The notes below the pieces were generated by a model. That model was not told the origin of the DNA, did not search any database, and saw only the letters and a list, made by a program, of their open reading frames with translations. The translations under genes were made by a program, and so were the position numbers. From Candidatus Poribacteria bacterium (GTDB lineage Bacteria > Poribacteria > WGA-4E > WGA-3G), in contig JAPOZO010000052.1 of assembly GCA_026706025.1 (NCBI GenBank), forward strand, positions 1-48,336: DNA of 48,336 bases, read 5' to 3'. Of this stretch, positions 33,915-41,933 are shown piece after piece; position 1 is the first letter of the stretch, and each line of letters begins with the position of its first letter.

Positions 33915-35615
33915 ATGAAGCGAATTCCATTTTTTATTTTTCTCTGTCTGTTTGTTATTTTACCCATTAGCATTTCAACAGCCGATATGCGTGTCACCTG
34001 GGTTCGGACAGGCGTAGTCGTTGAAACTGAACACAAAGATGGTATCTCAGACCAAATCAGCGTCGCGACGGTATTCAACGGCACAGCACAAGCGTTAACC
34101 GAAGTCCTCACAATCCAACGACTTGATACCGACCGCGTTCTACTGCAATTCACATGGCAACCGAATCAAAATTACCAATTTCGCCTGAACGATAACCTGA
34201 TAACAGCGACTGCGCCGCTAAAGCCGGTGTCGTACCTCATTCGCACTGTTGAATTAGATACGCTTTTATCGCTGATGGAAAACCTTCGTCAACCTGCGAA
34301 ACCGACAGCGATTGCCTTAGGACACGGGGGCGCGCCCAACACAGAGAAGTTGGCGGTTGCGACAGACAGTGGACACCTCGCTGTTCTCCATCCGATCACG
34401 GGTGAGACGCTCTGGAAAACCCGTATTTCGGAAGGGTACGTAAGACGGATGGCGTTTAGTTCTGATGGTTCTTTGCTCTACATTGGGGAACAGGCGGCAG
34501 ATGGATTTATCTATTGCTACGATCTGACCGCCGCAAAACCGACACTTCGCTGGAAATATCGCACAGCTGACGACATCGAAACTTCTACGCCGAGCAATCC
34601 GGACAGTGTCTACGCGTGGGTCAACTACCCCGGTCCAGCGTGTATGCGAACGCTGGCTAATGGAGATCTTTTGGTGGCAAGCGTGCACTCCTGGACAGAA
34701 AACGATATACCCCGTAAGATGTCCCAACTCTATAGGTTTGACAGCGAAACGGGGAATGTCATTTGGAAATGGCCCGATGACAAGGCGACTTCAAAGATAA
34801 TACGCTGGTTTGACGTAAGTGCCGATGGGAAGACTCTTGGGCTTGTAACAGACAGTGGACATAACCTACAAGGGAGTCCGACCGATGAAAACGGTGCCGG
34901 TAATGGAAAACTCGTTGTTCTTAACACAGCAGAAGGAACGGAAAAGTGGCACGCGGATATTGAACCGCTGCGCGAGTATTTTGCACAGGTCACGTTCTGG
35001 AGAGGTGTCAGCATATCTCCCAGTGGTAAGTTCATCAACCTGACAACCGATGACGGACGCGCCTTCATTTTCGACGTGAACAAGTCGGAACCGATATGGC
35101 AGGAGAATTTGACGACACCATTAGAGGTCAGTGGTATTCCTATTGTGGCAACTTCCGGCACGATCGGTGCAACGGACGTGGCAGCACTTTTTGTTACTGG
35201 GGACACTTACATTCCCTATCATCTTCGGAAGGGCGCACAAAAACCTTCGGCGGGACACCCCAACGGGATGACGCTGTTTGCCTATTCGTGGTCTGGCGAA
35301 AAAATCTGGCAGTGGCAACTTGAGAATATGCCGCAAGGCTTGCGCATTGATGCGAAAGACCGTTATGCTGTGTTATCTGTTTCCAAGCGTACACAAGATC
35401 CGAACGAGAGCCTTCACGGTGTGTCAGTGTTCGATTTGACAGCAGACGGCAGCGGCTTATCGAAATATCTGTACACCTATCGTACAGAGGGACAACTGCC
35501 TTATGATACGCTTGCGATGAGTGCAGATGGCAGGCTCATTGTTATCGTTGAAGTGCCGATGGCAATGCCAGATGAGACGGTGCGCGGAAAAAATCGGGTG
35601 CATGTGTTGTATTGA
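33915..35615 (+). CDS. exported PQQ-like/WD-type beta-propeller protein
   Basis: A 566-residue protein with a signal peptide (1-23). An N-terminal beta domain (about 24-100) resembles the start of the neighbouring lipoprotein (VTWVRTGVVVETE and FTWQPNQNYQF here; VTFFSLGAKVQFSTE and FQWREGETYRF there). A propeller follows with repeats such as GHLAVLHPITGETLWKTRI, YRFDSETGNVIWKWPDD, KLVVLNTAEGTEKWHADI, RAFIFDVNKSEPIWQENL and TLFAYSWSGEKIWQWQLE. AAGGA precedes ATG by nine bases. It is the third gene after the B12 riboswitch. Its ligand is unknown. Confidence 0.75.
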   Translation: MKRIPFFIFLCLFVILPISISTADMRVTWVRTGVVVETEHKDGISDQISVATVFNGTAQALTEVLTIQRLDTDRVLLQFTWQPNQNYQFRLNDNLITATAPLKPVSYLIRTVELDTLLSLMENLRQPAKPTAIALGHGGAPNTEKLAVATDSGHLAVLHPITGETLWKTRISEGYVRRMAFSSDGSLLYIGEQAADGFIYCYDLTAAKPTLRWKYRTADDIETSTPSNPDSVYAWVNYPGPACMRTLANGDLLVASVHSWTENDIPRKMSQLYRFDSETGNVIWKWPDDKATSKIIRWFDVSADGKTLGLVTDSGHNLQGSPTDENGAGNGKLVVLNTAEGTEKWHADIEPLREYFAQVTFWRGVSISPSGKFINLTTDDGRAFIFDVNKSEPIWQENLTTPLEVSGIPIVATSGTIGATDVAALFVTGDTYIPYHLRKGAQKPSAGHPNGMTLFAYSWSGEKIWQWQLENMPQGLRIDAKDRYAVLSVSKRTQDPNESLHGVSVFDLTADGSGLSKYLYTYRTEGQLPYDTLAMSADGRLIVIVEVPMAMPDETVRGKNRVHVLY

Positions 35616-35648
35616 TTGCCCAAGAACAACCGAATCAAAGATGACACC

Positions 35649-35677
35649 TTGACAAACCCAAAGTCCGTCTGTATACT
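35649..35677 (+). promoter_or_regulatory. promoter for the AlbA/Schlafen-type gene
   Basis: TTGACA (35649-35654) and TATACT (35672-35677) with a 17-base spacer, 44 bases before ATG 35721. Confidence 0.7.
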
Positions 35678-35720
35678 TATTATAGACTTTTCGATTTTAA
35701 CAAATTAGGTGGGTATCCTG

Positions 35721-36926
35721 ATGTCGAATTTCACAGACGAAGAACTACTGCAAATCATTAAAACTGGGGAATCTGATGCTGTCGAATTTAAGGAGTCTTT
35801 GTCTGGCAGTGCCCGAGAAAGAATTAGAGAGGCGATCTGCGCCTTTGCTAATGATCTACCAGACCATAGAAAACCGGGCCTTATTCTTATAGGTGTGAAA
35901 GACGACGTAACTCTCGGAACCACACCAATTACGGATGAATTGTTGCGTCAGTTAGCCGATATGAAAACAGACGGAAACATTGTGCCTCCACCGTCCTTGA
36001 CGGTAGAAAAGCGGAGGCTACAAGGTAAGGAAGTAGCAGTTGTTAAAGTGGAACCGAGCGACTCACCGCCCGTCCGATGCAAAGGGGCGATTCATATCCG
36101 AACAGGGCCGCGTCGAGATACCGCCACAGCACAAGATGAGCGGATACTCAATGAAAAACGGCGATATTTAGAGCGTCCGTTTGACCTCTATCCTGTCCTG
36201 TCAAGTCAGATTTCCGACCTCAACTTGGCTTTGTTTAGTTATGAATACCTACCGAAAGCGTTTTCTGCGGAAATATTGGATACCAATGATCGGAGTTTGA
36301 ATGAACAGCTCGCAGCCACAAAGATGATCGCCGCTGCAGATGACCCGACAGCAACTGTACTCGGCATCCTCACGCTTGGAAAGAACCCACAGGATTTCCT
36401 ACCTGGGGCTTACGTGCAATTCCTCAGAGTTGATGGGAACGAACTCACGGATGATATTGTTGACAGTCTTGCAGTACGCGGGGCGATTTCTGACCAGATC
36501 CGCCGTTTAGACGATAAACTGATAGCACATAACCGCATTGCAGTTGATATTATATCCGGTCCCATTGAAAAACGGACAGCACTTTATCCAATAGAAGCGG
36601 TGCAACAGATCACCCGAAATGCTATTATGCACCGGACTTACGAAGGCACGAATGCCCCGGTTCATGTGTATTGGTACAACGACCGGATCGAGATTTTAAG
36701 CCCCGGCGGTGTATTTGGTAGTATAACGGCTGAAAATTTTGGGAAACCCGGGTTTGTTGACTATCGAAACCCTAATTTGGCGGAAGCGATGCGGACTTTT
36801 GAACTCGTGCAACGTTTTGGTGTGGGCATACGAATAGCGAGAAGGTTACTGGCAGAAGCGGGGCATCCAGAACCGAAATTTGAAATTAATAGCACACACG
36901 CCTCGGCGATAATACACGCAAAGTAA
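35721..36926 (+). CDS. AlbA_2 (Schlafen-like) domain regulator with HATPase_c_4 domain
   Basis: A 401-residue protein of the COG2865 type. The N-terminal AlbA_2 domain has ESDAVEFKESL, REAICAFAND and PGLILIGVKDD. The C-terminal half has the ATP-binding-like segment YPIEAVQQITRNAIMHRTYE, NDRIEILSPGGVFG and FVDYRNPNLAEAMRTFELVQRFGVGIRIARRLL. Members are putative transcriptional regulators, with some in defence or mobile contexts; no partner is evident here. ATG 35721 has AGGTGGG upstream; a GTG at 35709 is possible. It has its own promoter. Confidence 0.85.
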   Translation: MSNFTDEELLQIIKTGESDAVEFKESLSGSARERIREAICAFANDLPDHRKPGLILIGVKDDVTLGTTPITDELLRQLADMKTDGNIVPPPSLTVEKRRLQGKEVAVVKVEPSDSPPVRCKGAIHIRTGPRRDTATAQDERILNEKRRYLERPFDLYPVLSSQISDLNLALFSYEYLPKAFSAEILDTNDRSLNEQLAATKMIAAADDPTATVLGILTLGKNPQDFLPGAYVQFLRVDGNELTDDIVDSLAVRGAISDQIRRLDDKLIAHNRIAVDIISGPIEKRTALYPIEAVQQITRNAIMHRTYEGTNAPVHVYWYNDRIEILSPGGVFGSITAENFGKPGFVDYRNPNLAEAMRTFELVQRFGVGIRIARRLLAEAGHPEPKFEINSTHASAIIHAK

Positions 36927-36958
36927 TGGACAAATGCCGTCGGTTTTCCAGCAGCGTA

Positions 36959-36986
36959 AAGGGAACAACAAATCTATTGTTCCCTT
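36959..36986. terminator. bidirectional hairpin between convergent genes
   Basis: aagggaacaa (36959-36968) and ttgttccctt (36977-36986) form a 10-bp stem with an 8-base loop, between the convergent genes ending at 36926 and 37032. T-tracts are weak on both sides. Confidence 0.55.
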
Positions 36987-37031
36987 GTCGCAACTTTATA
37001 GCAGACACAAAAGGCGTTGAAAAGAGCGAAT

Positions 37032-37238
37032 TTACTTTGAGATAGTCGAGATAGTCTGTTGAGCGACGGCGTTTTGCGTTGATACAATCACGCTTTGCAA
37101 CGCCTGAAAGTAATTCATCTCAGCCATCTTGATGGTATGTTTATCCTCGGTTGCGCGTGCGCGTTTGAGTGCTTCCCAGTTCAACGCGAGCATCCGATTG
37201 GTTTTCTCTAAGACTCTCCAATTCGCGTTTGAAATCAT
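37032..37238 (-). CDS. small helical protein downstream of ribbon-helix-helix gene
   Basis: A 68-residue protein starting MISNANWRVLEKTNRMLALNWEALKRARATEDK, predicted largely helical; I recognise no family. ATG 37238 has GGAGG six bases upstream. An in-frame GTG at 37262 overlaps the stop of the upstream gene (GTGA). The pairing with a ribbon-helix-helix gene suggests a regulator-partner or toxin-antitoxin-like pair, but no toxin signature is visible. Confidence 0.6.
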   Translation of the reverse strand: MISNANWRVLEKTNRMLALNWEALKRARATEDKHTIKMAEMNYFQALQSVIVSTQNAVAQQTISTISK

Positions 37239-37258
37239 TGTATCCTCCGGAAATGGGT

Positions 37259-37525
37259 TCACGCTATCGGCGGCATATCGTTCCGCTCAAACAGCGCATT
37301 CAACGCTTGGCTCAGCAGCGCTTGAATACTCGTCTCCTTCTCCAATGCGAGCATTTTCAACTGCCGATGCACATCTTTATCGAAATGTCCCGAAATCATC
37401 TTTTTCCCTTGACGAGATGGCGGCACCATTGCTGTCGGTTTCGGTGTCATTTGCACATCAACCGCCTCTTGCTGAATTTGCTCGGTACCGCTAAATGTTT
37501 CTGCGAGTGTGGGTTTATTTGGCAT
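37259..37525 (-). CDS. ribbon-helix-helix DNA-binding protein
   Basis: An 88-residue protein. The C-terminal half is a ribbon-helix-helix domain: GKKMISGHFDKDVHRQLKMLALEKETSIQALLSQALNALFERND. This resembles the RHH proteins often found with ParA genes on plasmids or as antitoxins; no parA is present. GAGGAGG lies five bases before ATG 37525. An array of 8-bp repeats lies 60 bases upstream, the expected kind of target for this fold. Confidence 0.82.
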   Translation of the reverse strand: MPNKPTLAETFSGTEQIQQEAVDVQMTPKPTAMVPPSRQGKKMISGHFDKDVHRQLKMLALEKETSIQALLSQALNALFERNDMPPIA

Positions 37526-37574
37526 TAGACCTCCTCGCTTTACGCCTACTTGATAGAATTACCAGAATCTTCAT
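37515..37574 (-). CDS. possible 19-codon leader frame overlapping the RHH gene
   Basis: ATG 37574 has GGAGG five bases upstream and opens a 19-codon frame (MKILVILSSRRKARRSNAK) ending 11 bases inside the RHH gene, in another frame. The RHH ribosome binding site lies inside it, so translational coupling is possible. Its size means chance occurrence cannot be excluded. Confidence 0.35.
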   Translation of the reverse strand: MKILVILSSRRKARRSNAK

Positions 37575-37584
37575 TTAGACCTCC

Positions 37585-37616
37585 GCACATGTAGACATGT
37601 AGACATGTAGACATGT
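37585..37616. promoter_or_regulatory. four tandem 8-bp repeats, candidate RHH operator
   Basis: Three perfect AGACATGT units (37593-37616) follow one GCACATGT (37585-37592). Each contains the palindrome ACATGT. MetJ, also a ribbon-helix-helix protein, binds tandem 8-bp AGACGTCT boxes, and six of eight positions agree. On the minus strand TATACT (37627-37622) ends just upstream, so the repeats would cover the transcription start of the RHH gene. Confidence 0.68.
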
Positions 37617-37797
37617 GTGAGAGTATAAACGTTGGGTTTGCAGATCGGTTACAGATTCAGATGCAGAAAGTCTGGCTTCTTTTTTACTGACTATTACGCC
37701 GAAATATAGTATACTTATTTTACAATTTCTGATGCTGGTCAAAACAAGAAGATATGCCTCACACTGATTCTGGATGATGCCGTTGAAAGCCAAACCG

Positions 37798-38073
37798 ATG
37801 CAACTTCAGTTCTACACCAAACCTGACTGTCCGCTTTGTGACGAGGCAAAAGCAGTTCTCCAGAACATCAGTGCGAAGGCATCATTTATTACGGTGGAAG
37901 AAATCGACATTACGAAAGATCTAAGACTCTTCACGAAATATAAATATCGGATTCCTGTGCTTGAGTTGGATGGGCAGCCGCTTTTTACGCATCACGTTAC
38001 GCATTGGAAGTTGATGTGGCAGCTACGATGGCACCGGGCTCGGAGACATTTCATTGGTAGGAGGGATTTGTAA
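37798..38073 (+). CDS. glutaredoxin/thioredoxin-like protein
   Basis: A 91-residue DUF836/glutaredoxin-like protein with the redox motif CPLC (FYTKPDCPLCDEAKAVL), a central EEIDITKDLRLFTKYKYRIPVLELDGQPLF with the cis-Pro, and a basic C terminus. ATG 37774 and 37777 in frame would add up to eight residues; family homology starts at 37798. It is divergent from the RHH gene and has a weak TATACT at 37710-37715. Confidence 0.8.
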   Translation: MQLQFYTKPDCPLCDEAKAVLQNISAKASFITVEEIDITKDLRLFTKYKYRIPVLELDGQPLFTHHVTHWKLMWQLRWHRARRHFIGRRDL

Positions 38074-38106
38074 TCCCGAAACGGGTTAGAACCTGAGGAG
38101 ATCACC

Positions 38107-39726
38107 ATGGCATTTCCATCTCATGGCACAACGCATCGCTCGACAGTAACGGGTACACGCGGAATGGCGACAAGCGCGCATCCGCTCGCAAGTCTCGCTG
38201 GCGCGCGGATGTTACTTGCTGGGGGTAATGCGTTTGATGCGGCAGTCGCCGTCGCTTCAACGCTTAACGTTGTTGAACCCTATATGTCGGGTATTGCTGG
38301 CAATGGGTATATGCTGATCTATAGTGCGAAGGAAAAACGGCACCGCGTGTTAGATTATCTGGGCACTGCGCCTTACGCAGCGACACTGGATGTCTATCCG
38401 ACACTCGAAAGTCAGCAGATTGGCATTCGTGCAGGTATGGTGCCCGGTGGCTGTGGCGGATGGTTGGCATTGCTGGAACATTACGGAAGTATGGATCACG
38501 CAGATGTCTTCGCGCCGGCAATTGAATTAGCAGAAAATGGGTACGCCGTCACCGTCAAGAATGCGGAATTCATGGCAGGTGCGTATCACTATTTTTCGGA
38601 AAGGGCTGCAGAAGTTATTGCCTCGCGTGGGAGAACCCCACATCCGGGCGAAGTTTTGGTGCAGAAAGATCTCGCGCAAACGTTTCGCACGGTTGCAGAA
38701 GGCGGCGCAGAAGCGTTCTACCGTGGCGATATTGCTAAAGAGATTGTCCGTTTTTCCGAAGAAACTGATGGACTGATTACTGAAAAGGATTTGGCTGATT
38801 TTGAGGTGGAGTGGCAGGAGCCTCTCTCTGTTACCTACAAAGATTACGAAGTCTACTGCCCACCGCCGCCGTGTTCCGGCTTTCAGTACTTGGAGACGCT
38901 GAATATTTTAGAGAACGATGGACTTGGTGAACTCGGACACAATACGCCAGAATACCTGCATCTACTGATTGAAGCGATTAAGTTAGCGAGTGCGGATAGA
39001 GCCGAGTATGCACCGCGCCCGAATCCGCCGATCGAACGGTTGCTATCTAAGGACTATGCCCAGGCACAGCGCGAACGCATTGGTGAACAAGCAGCAGTTA
39101 GCGGTGGCGAACGCTGGTCAAAGGATAAACTCCCCGGTGAAATCGTCGCTGACGATTGGACAACCGAATGCACAACCCATTTCGACACCGCTGATGCAGA
39201 GGGCAATATCGTCGCTGTGACACAGAGTCTCGGACAACCCTTCGGCTCAGGCGTGATTCTCGGTTCAACGGGGATGTTCCTCAACAATTTCATGAACTGG
39301 TTTGACAGAATCCCAGAGAGTCCGAACGCTGTTGGACCGCATAAACGGATAGAGATGTGTATGTCGCCGTGCCAAGTTTGGAAAGGCGGGAACCCGTTCG
39401 CGGCAATCGGTACCCCCGGAAGCCATGGCATCCTACAGACAACCTTGCAGATGGTGTTGAATCTAATTGAACACGGGATGAACGTTCAGGCGGCGATTGA
39501 GGCACCACGCATTCGGTTGGTAAACCCCGGTACGCATGTGAGTATGGAGGGACGCATCCCTGCTGCCGTTCGTGCAGCGTTAGAAGCACGCGGACATGAG
39601 GTAGAGGTGTTACCCGATTGGACAGCAACTGTCGGCGGAGGGCACGGTATTGCCTTTGATCCCGAAGAAGGAAGTTTTATGGGTGGTGCTGATCCGCGGC
39701 GCGATGGGTATGCAATAGGTGTGTAA
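38107..39726 (+). CDS. ggt: gamma-glutamyltransferase family protein
   Basis: A 539-residue Ntn-hydrolase. The propeptide cleaves before the nucleophile Thr356, in WTTECTTHFDTADAEGNIVAVT. Other family motifs are ATSAHPLAS, GGNAFDAAVAV, GIAGNGYMLIY, RAGMVPGGCGGW, and the small-subunit GSGVILGSTGMFLNNFM with IGTPGSHGI. No signal peptide is seen, unlike periplasmic GGT, so it may act in the cytoplasm or on another gamma-glutamyl or acyl substrate. ATG 38107 has GAGGAGA upstream. The glutaredoxin-like neighbour fits a thiol/glutathione theme. Confidence 0.92.
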   Translation: MAFPSHGTTHRSTVTGTRGMATSAHPLASLAGARMLLAGGNAFDAAVAVASTLNVVEPYMSGIAGNGYMLIYSAKEKRHRVLDYLGTAPYAATLDVYPTLESQQIGIRAGMVPGGCGGWLALLEHYGSMDHADVFAPAIELAENGYAVTVKNAEFMAGAYHYFSERAAEVIASRGRTPHPGEVLVQKDLAQTFRTVAEGGAEAFYRGDIAKEIVRFSEETDGLITEKDLADFEVEWQEPLSVTYKDYEVYCPPPPCSGFQYLETLNILENDGLGELGHNTPEYLHLLIEAIKLASADRAEYAPRPNPPIERLLSKDYAQAQRERIGEQAAVSGGERWSKDKLPGEIVADDWTTECTTHFDTADAEGNIVAVTQSLGQPFGSGVILGSTGMFLNNFMNWFDRIPESPNAVGPHKRIEMCMSPCQVWKGGNPFAAIGTPGSHGILQTTLQMVLNLIEHGMNVQAAIEAPRIRLVNPGTHVSMEGRIPAAVRAALEARGHEVEVLPDWTATVGGGHGIAFDPEEGSFMGGADPRRDGYAIGV

Positions 39727-39808
39727 CCTATAGTCGTCCTTCTTTTATTTTAAAAGTATCAATTGCTATGGATGTCTACTATGGATGTCCCTAAAGGTGA
39801 GGGTTTAA

Positions 39809-40258
39809 GTGATTCATCCGAAACACATTGTTTCTGTCTCTGGGTTGATAAGTCATCCTAATAGTAAAATTTTGCTTATACGGGGTCCGCGGCGTGGGTG
39901 GGAGTTTCCGGGTGGTCAAGTAGAAGAAGGTGAAAACCTTATCGAAGCGTTGCGACGTGAAATTCAAGAAGAGGCTGGGGTCAACACATCAATCGGGTCG
40001 CTGGTTGGTATTTACTCAAATGTCAAGTCCCCTACCATATTGAATCTTGGTTTCTTGGGAGATTATATATGTGGTGAATTAGAGACGAGCGATGAGAGTA
40101 TAGAAACTGAGTGGGTTGCACGTGGTTCAGCTTTGCAGCGTGTATCACATCCAGTTATTTATGACAGAATGAAAGATATGCTCGATTTTTCGGGACGTGT
40201 CATTTATCGGGTTTACACCACCGAACCGTATCAAATTTGTGAGCAATGTTTTCTATAA
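39809..40258 (+). CDS. Nudix hydrolase
   Basis: A 149-residue protein with a complete Nudix box: GGQVEEGENLIEALRREIQEEAGV. It hydrolyses a nucleoside diphosphate linked to another group; the substrate is not predictable. The start is GTG 39809 with GGTGAGG upstream. The C terminus (YQICEQCFL) extends a little past the usual domain. Confidence 0.9.
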   Translation: MIHPKHIVSVSGLISHPNSKILLIRGPRRGWEFPGGQVEEGENLIEALRREIQEEAGVNTSIGSLVGIYSNVKSPTILNLGFLGDYICGELETSDESIETEWVARGSALQRVSHPVIYDRMKDMLDFSGRVIYRVYTTEPYQICEQCFL

Positions 40259-40295
40259 GATCAAGACAATTTGACTACTAAGTTGCCACTTATTT

Positions 40296-40440
40296 ATTCT
40301 CACTGCGAAGTAATAGCACTCCGCTGGAGTGCAAGCTTGAATACCCCATTTTCTATAGACATACCACCCCTCTGGGGTGAAGAAACGTACCGGAAAAGAT
40401 TCTTCAAACGCATAGAATTTGTTAGTAGCAAGTTGGATTG
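40296..40440. repeat. repeated leader block, copy 1
   Basis: 'tctcactgcgaagtaatagcac' runs into the palindrome cactccgctggagtg (40317-40331). A second palindrome, caccccTctggggtg (40365-40379), and 'ttgttagtagcaagttgg' (40419-40436) follow. The same order of parts recurs at 41821-41913 before the WD40 gene, and the first part also at 41644-41667. Confidence 0.65.
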
Positions 40441-40511
40441 AGAAGTACTTGAATTCATTAATCATACAGTTCTCAAATTTCGTATTTATCATAAAATTTT
40501 GAGGAGGAAAC

Positions 40512-41561
40512 ATGAAAAGTTTAAGTGTTTTGAGCAAATACCTTTTCTTGGCATTCGGACTATTTTTAATTTGTGGTTGTGGCACGATTCAGGACGTAAT
40601 TCTTGCTGAACCGTCAAGTGAAACAGATATTGCCCTGCTTCGTGTAACGATGATATATCCAAGCGATTGCGTTGGCTCCGCGGCTTACTGTGATGCTTTC
40701 CATATCGGTGTAAGGACAGCAGAGGAAGCACTTGGAATTACGCTAACCGAAGTTAACGGTAATGAAAACGATCCTGTAGCCACAGAGCTGCTCCTAAGAG
40801 ATGCAGCGCAAAATTCAGAACTTGTCTTGACTGCGGGTTATCAGATGGGAGACGTGCTTGCTCGTGTCGCACCGGAATTTCCTGATGTCAATTTTGCGAT
40901 CTTTGATGTTGTGCTTGATATTCCAAACGTGGCTTCAGTGAACTATAAATCCAATGAAGGGTCATTTCTGGTCGGGGCGATTGCGGCTTTAAAATCGGAA
41001 AGTAACAAGATCGGCTACATCGGAGGGGCAGATGTCCCGCTGTTACAAGAATTTGAAGCAGGTTACGTTGCCGGGATTCACGCGGTCAATCCAGAGGCAG
41101 AAGTCACTGTAGAATACATTAGCAAAGATGCGACAGGTTTCGGTCAACCGGAAAAAGCGAAGGAACTGGCTTTAGCACAATATGCAAACGGGATAGATGT
41201 GATTTACGTCGCTGCTGGCGGATCCGGTCAAGGGGTGCTTGAAGCAGCACAAGCAGCACAAAAGTTTATCATCTGGGTTGACGCCAATGGTAACCATCTT
41301 GCACCAGGCATTGTCTTGACGAGTATGACCAAAGAGATTCCGGCTTCTGTGGAGCGCATCATCAGAGAAACCGCTGAGGGGAATTTTATGGCAGGTATCC
41401 GATACTTTGGTATTGCAGACGGCGGGGTCAGTTATGCCGTTGATGAACACAACCAACCGCTGCTTTCGGATGACATCGTAGCGACAGTTGAATCACTGAA
41501 GGCGAAAATCATTGCTGGCGAGATTGTCGTTCCGGACACTGTTTCTCTCCCGCGCGAGTAA
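40512..41561 (+). CDS. BMP-family (PnrA/Med-like) substrate-binding lipoprotein
   Basis: A 349-residue periplasmic-binding-protein-like lipoprotein; the lipidated Cys is residue 23 (LICGC). Family features include a VTMIYPSDCVGSAAYCDAFHIGV lead, ELVLTAGYQMGDVLARVAPEFPDVNFAIFDVV, NEGSFLVGAIAAL, KIGYIGGADVPLLQEFEAGYVAGI and DVIYVAAGGSGQGVLEAA. Relatives bind nucleosides for ABC uptake, or in Med-like cases regulate. No permease or ATPase gene is adjacent. GAGGAGG lies five bases before ATG. Confidence 0.88.
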   Translation: MKSLSVLSKYLFLAFGLFLICGCGTIQDVILAEPSSETDIALLRVTMIYPSDCVGSAAYCDAFHIGVRTAEEALGITLTEVNGNENDPVATELLLRDAAQNSELVLTAGYQMGDVLARVAPEFPDVNFAIFDVVLDIPNVASVNYKSNEGSFLVGAIAALKSESNKIGYIGGADVPLLQEFEAGYVAGIHAVNPEAEVTVEYISKDATGFGQPEKAKELALAQYANGIDVIYVAAGGSGQGVLEAAQAAQKFIIWVDANGNHLAPGIVLTSMTKEIPASVERIIRETAEGNFMAGIRYFGIADGGVSYAVDEHNQPLLSDDIVATVESLKAKIIAGEIVVPDTVSLPRE

Positions 41562-41933
41562 TGTTGGCGATAGTTACACCGTGGAACAGATGACTTCCTT
41601 TGTTCTTAAATCCTCTAAAGATAACGCAAGCTACTGGTTTATCCTTACTGCGAAGCAATAACACTCCTAATGAAGATTAAAAATTTAATCGGGTAATTTT
41701 CAGTTTTCTTGTCGGACCCGGTGCGGTTAGGAAACCGCACCTACCGGGCCTGGAGTAAATTACCCAATTTATTTGTTAAACCTCATACGGAGTGTGGTTG
41801 TTTAAATACGCCGTTTCTATTCTCACTGCGAAGCAATAGCACCCCTACGGGGTGAGGAAAGTGTGTGAAAAATCTCCTTGAACCTTCAAAACTTGTTAGT
41901 AGCAACTTGGGTTAAAGATAGAAAAGGAAGAAA
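41562..41933. repeat. 372-base repeat-rich spacer
   Basis: No gene is seen. It holds leader-block pieces at 41644-41667 and 41821-41913, including the palindrome cacccctacggggtg (41840-41854). The hairpin-forming 'gcggttaggaaaccgc' repeat at 41727-41755 is shared with 7825-7860. Confidence 0.6.

Noticed and set aside
37585-37616. CRISPR or plasmid iterons
   Set aside because: Units are 8 bp with no spacers, there is no cas or rep gene, and the position at an RHH promoter fits an operator better.
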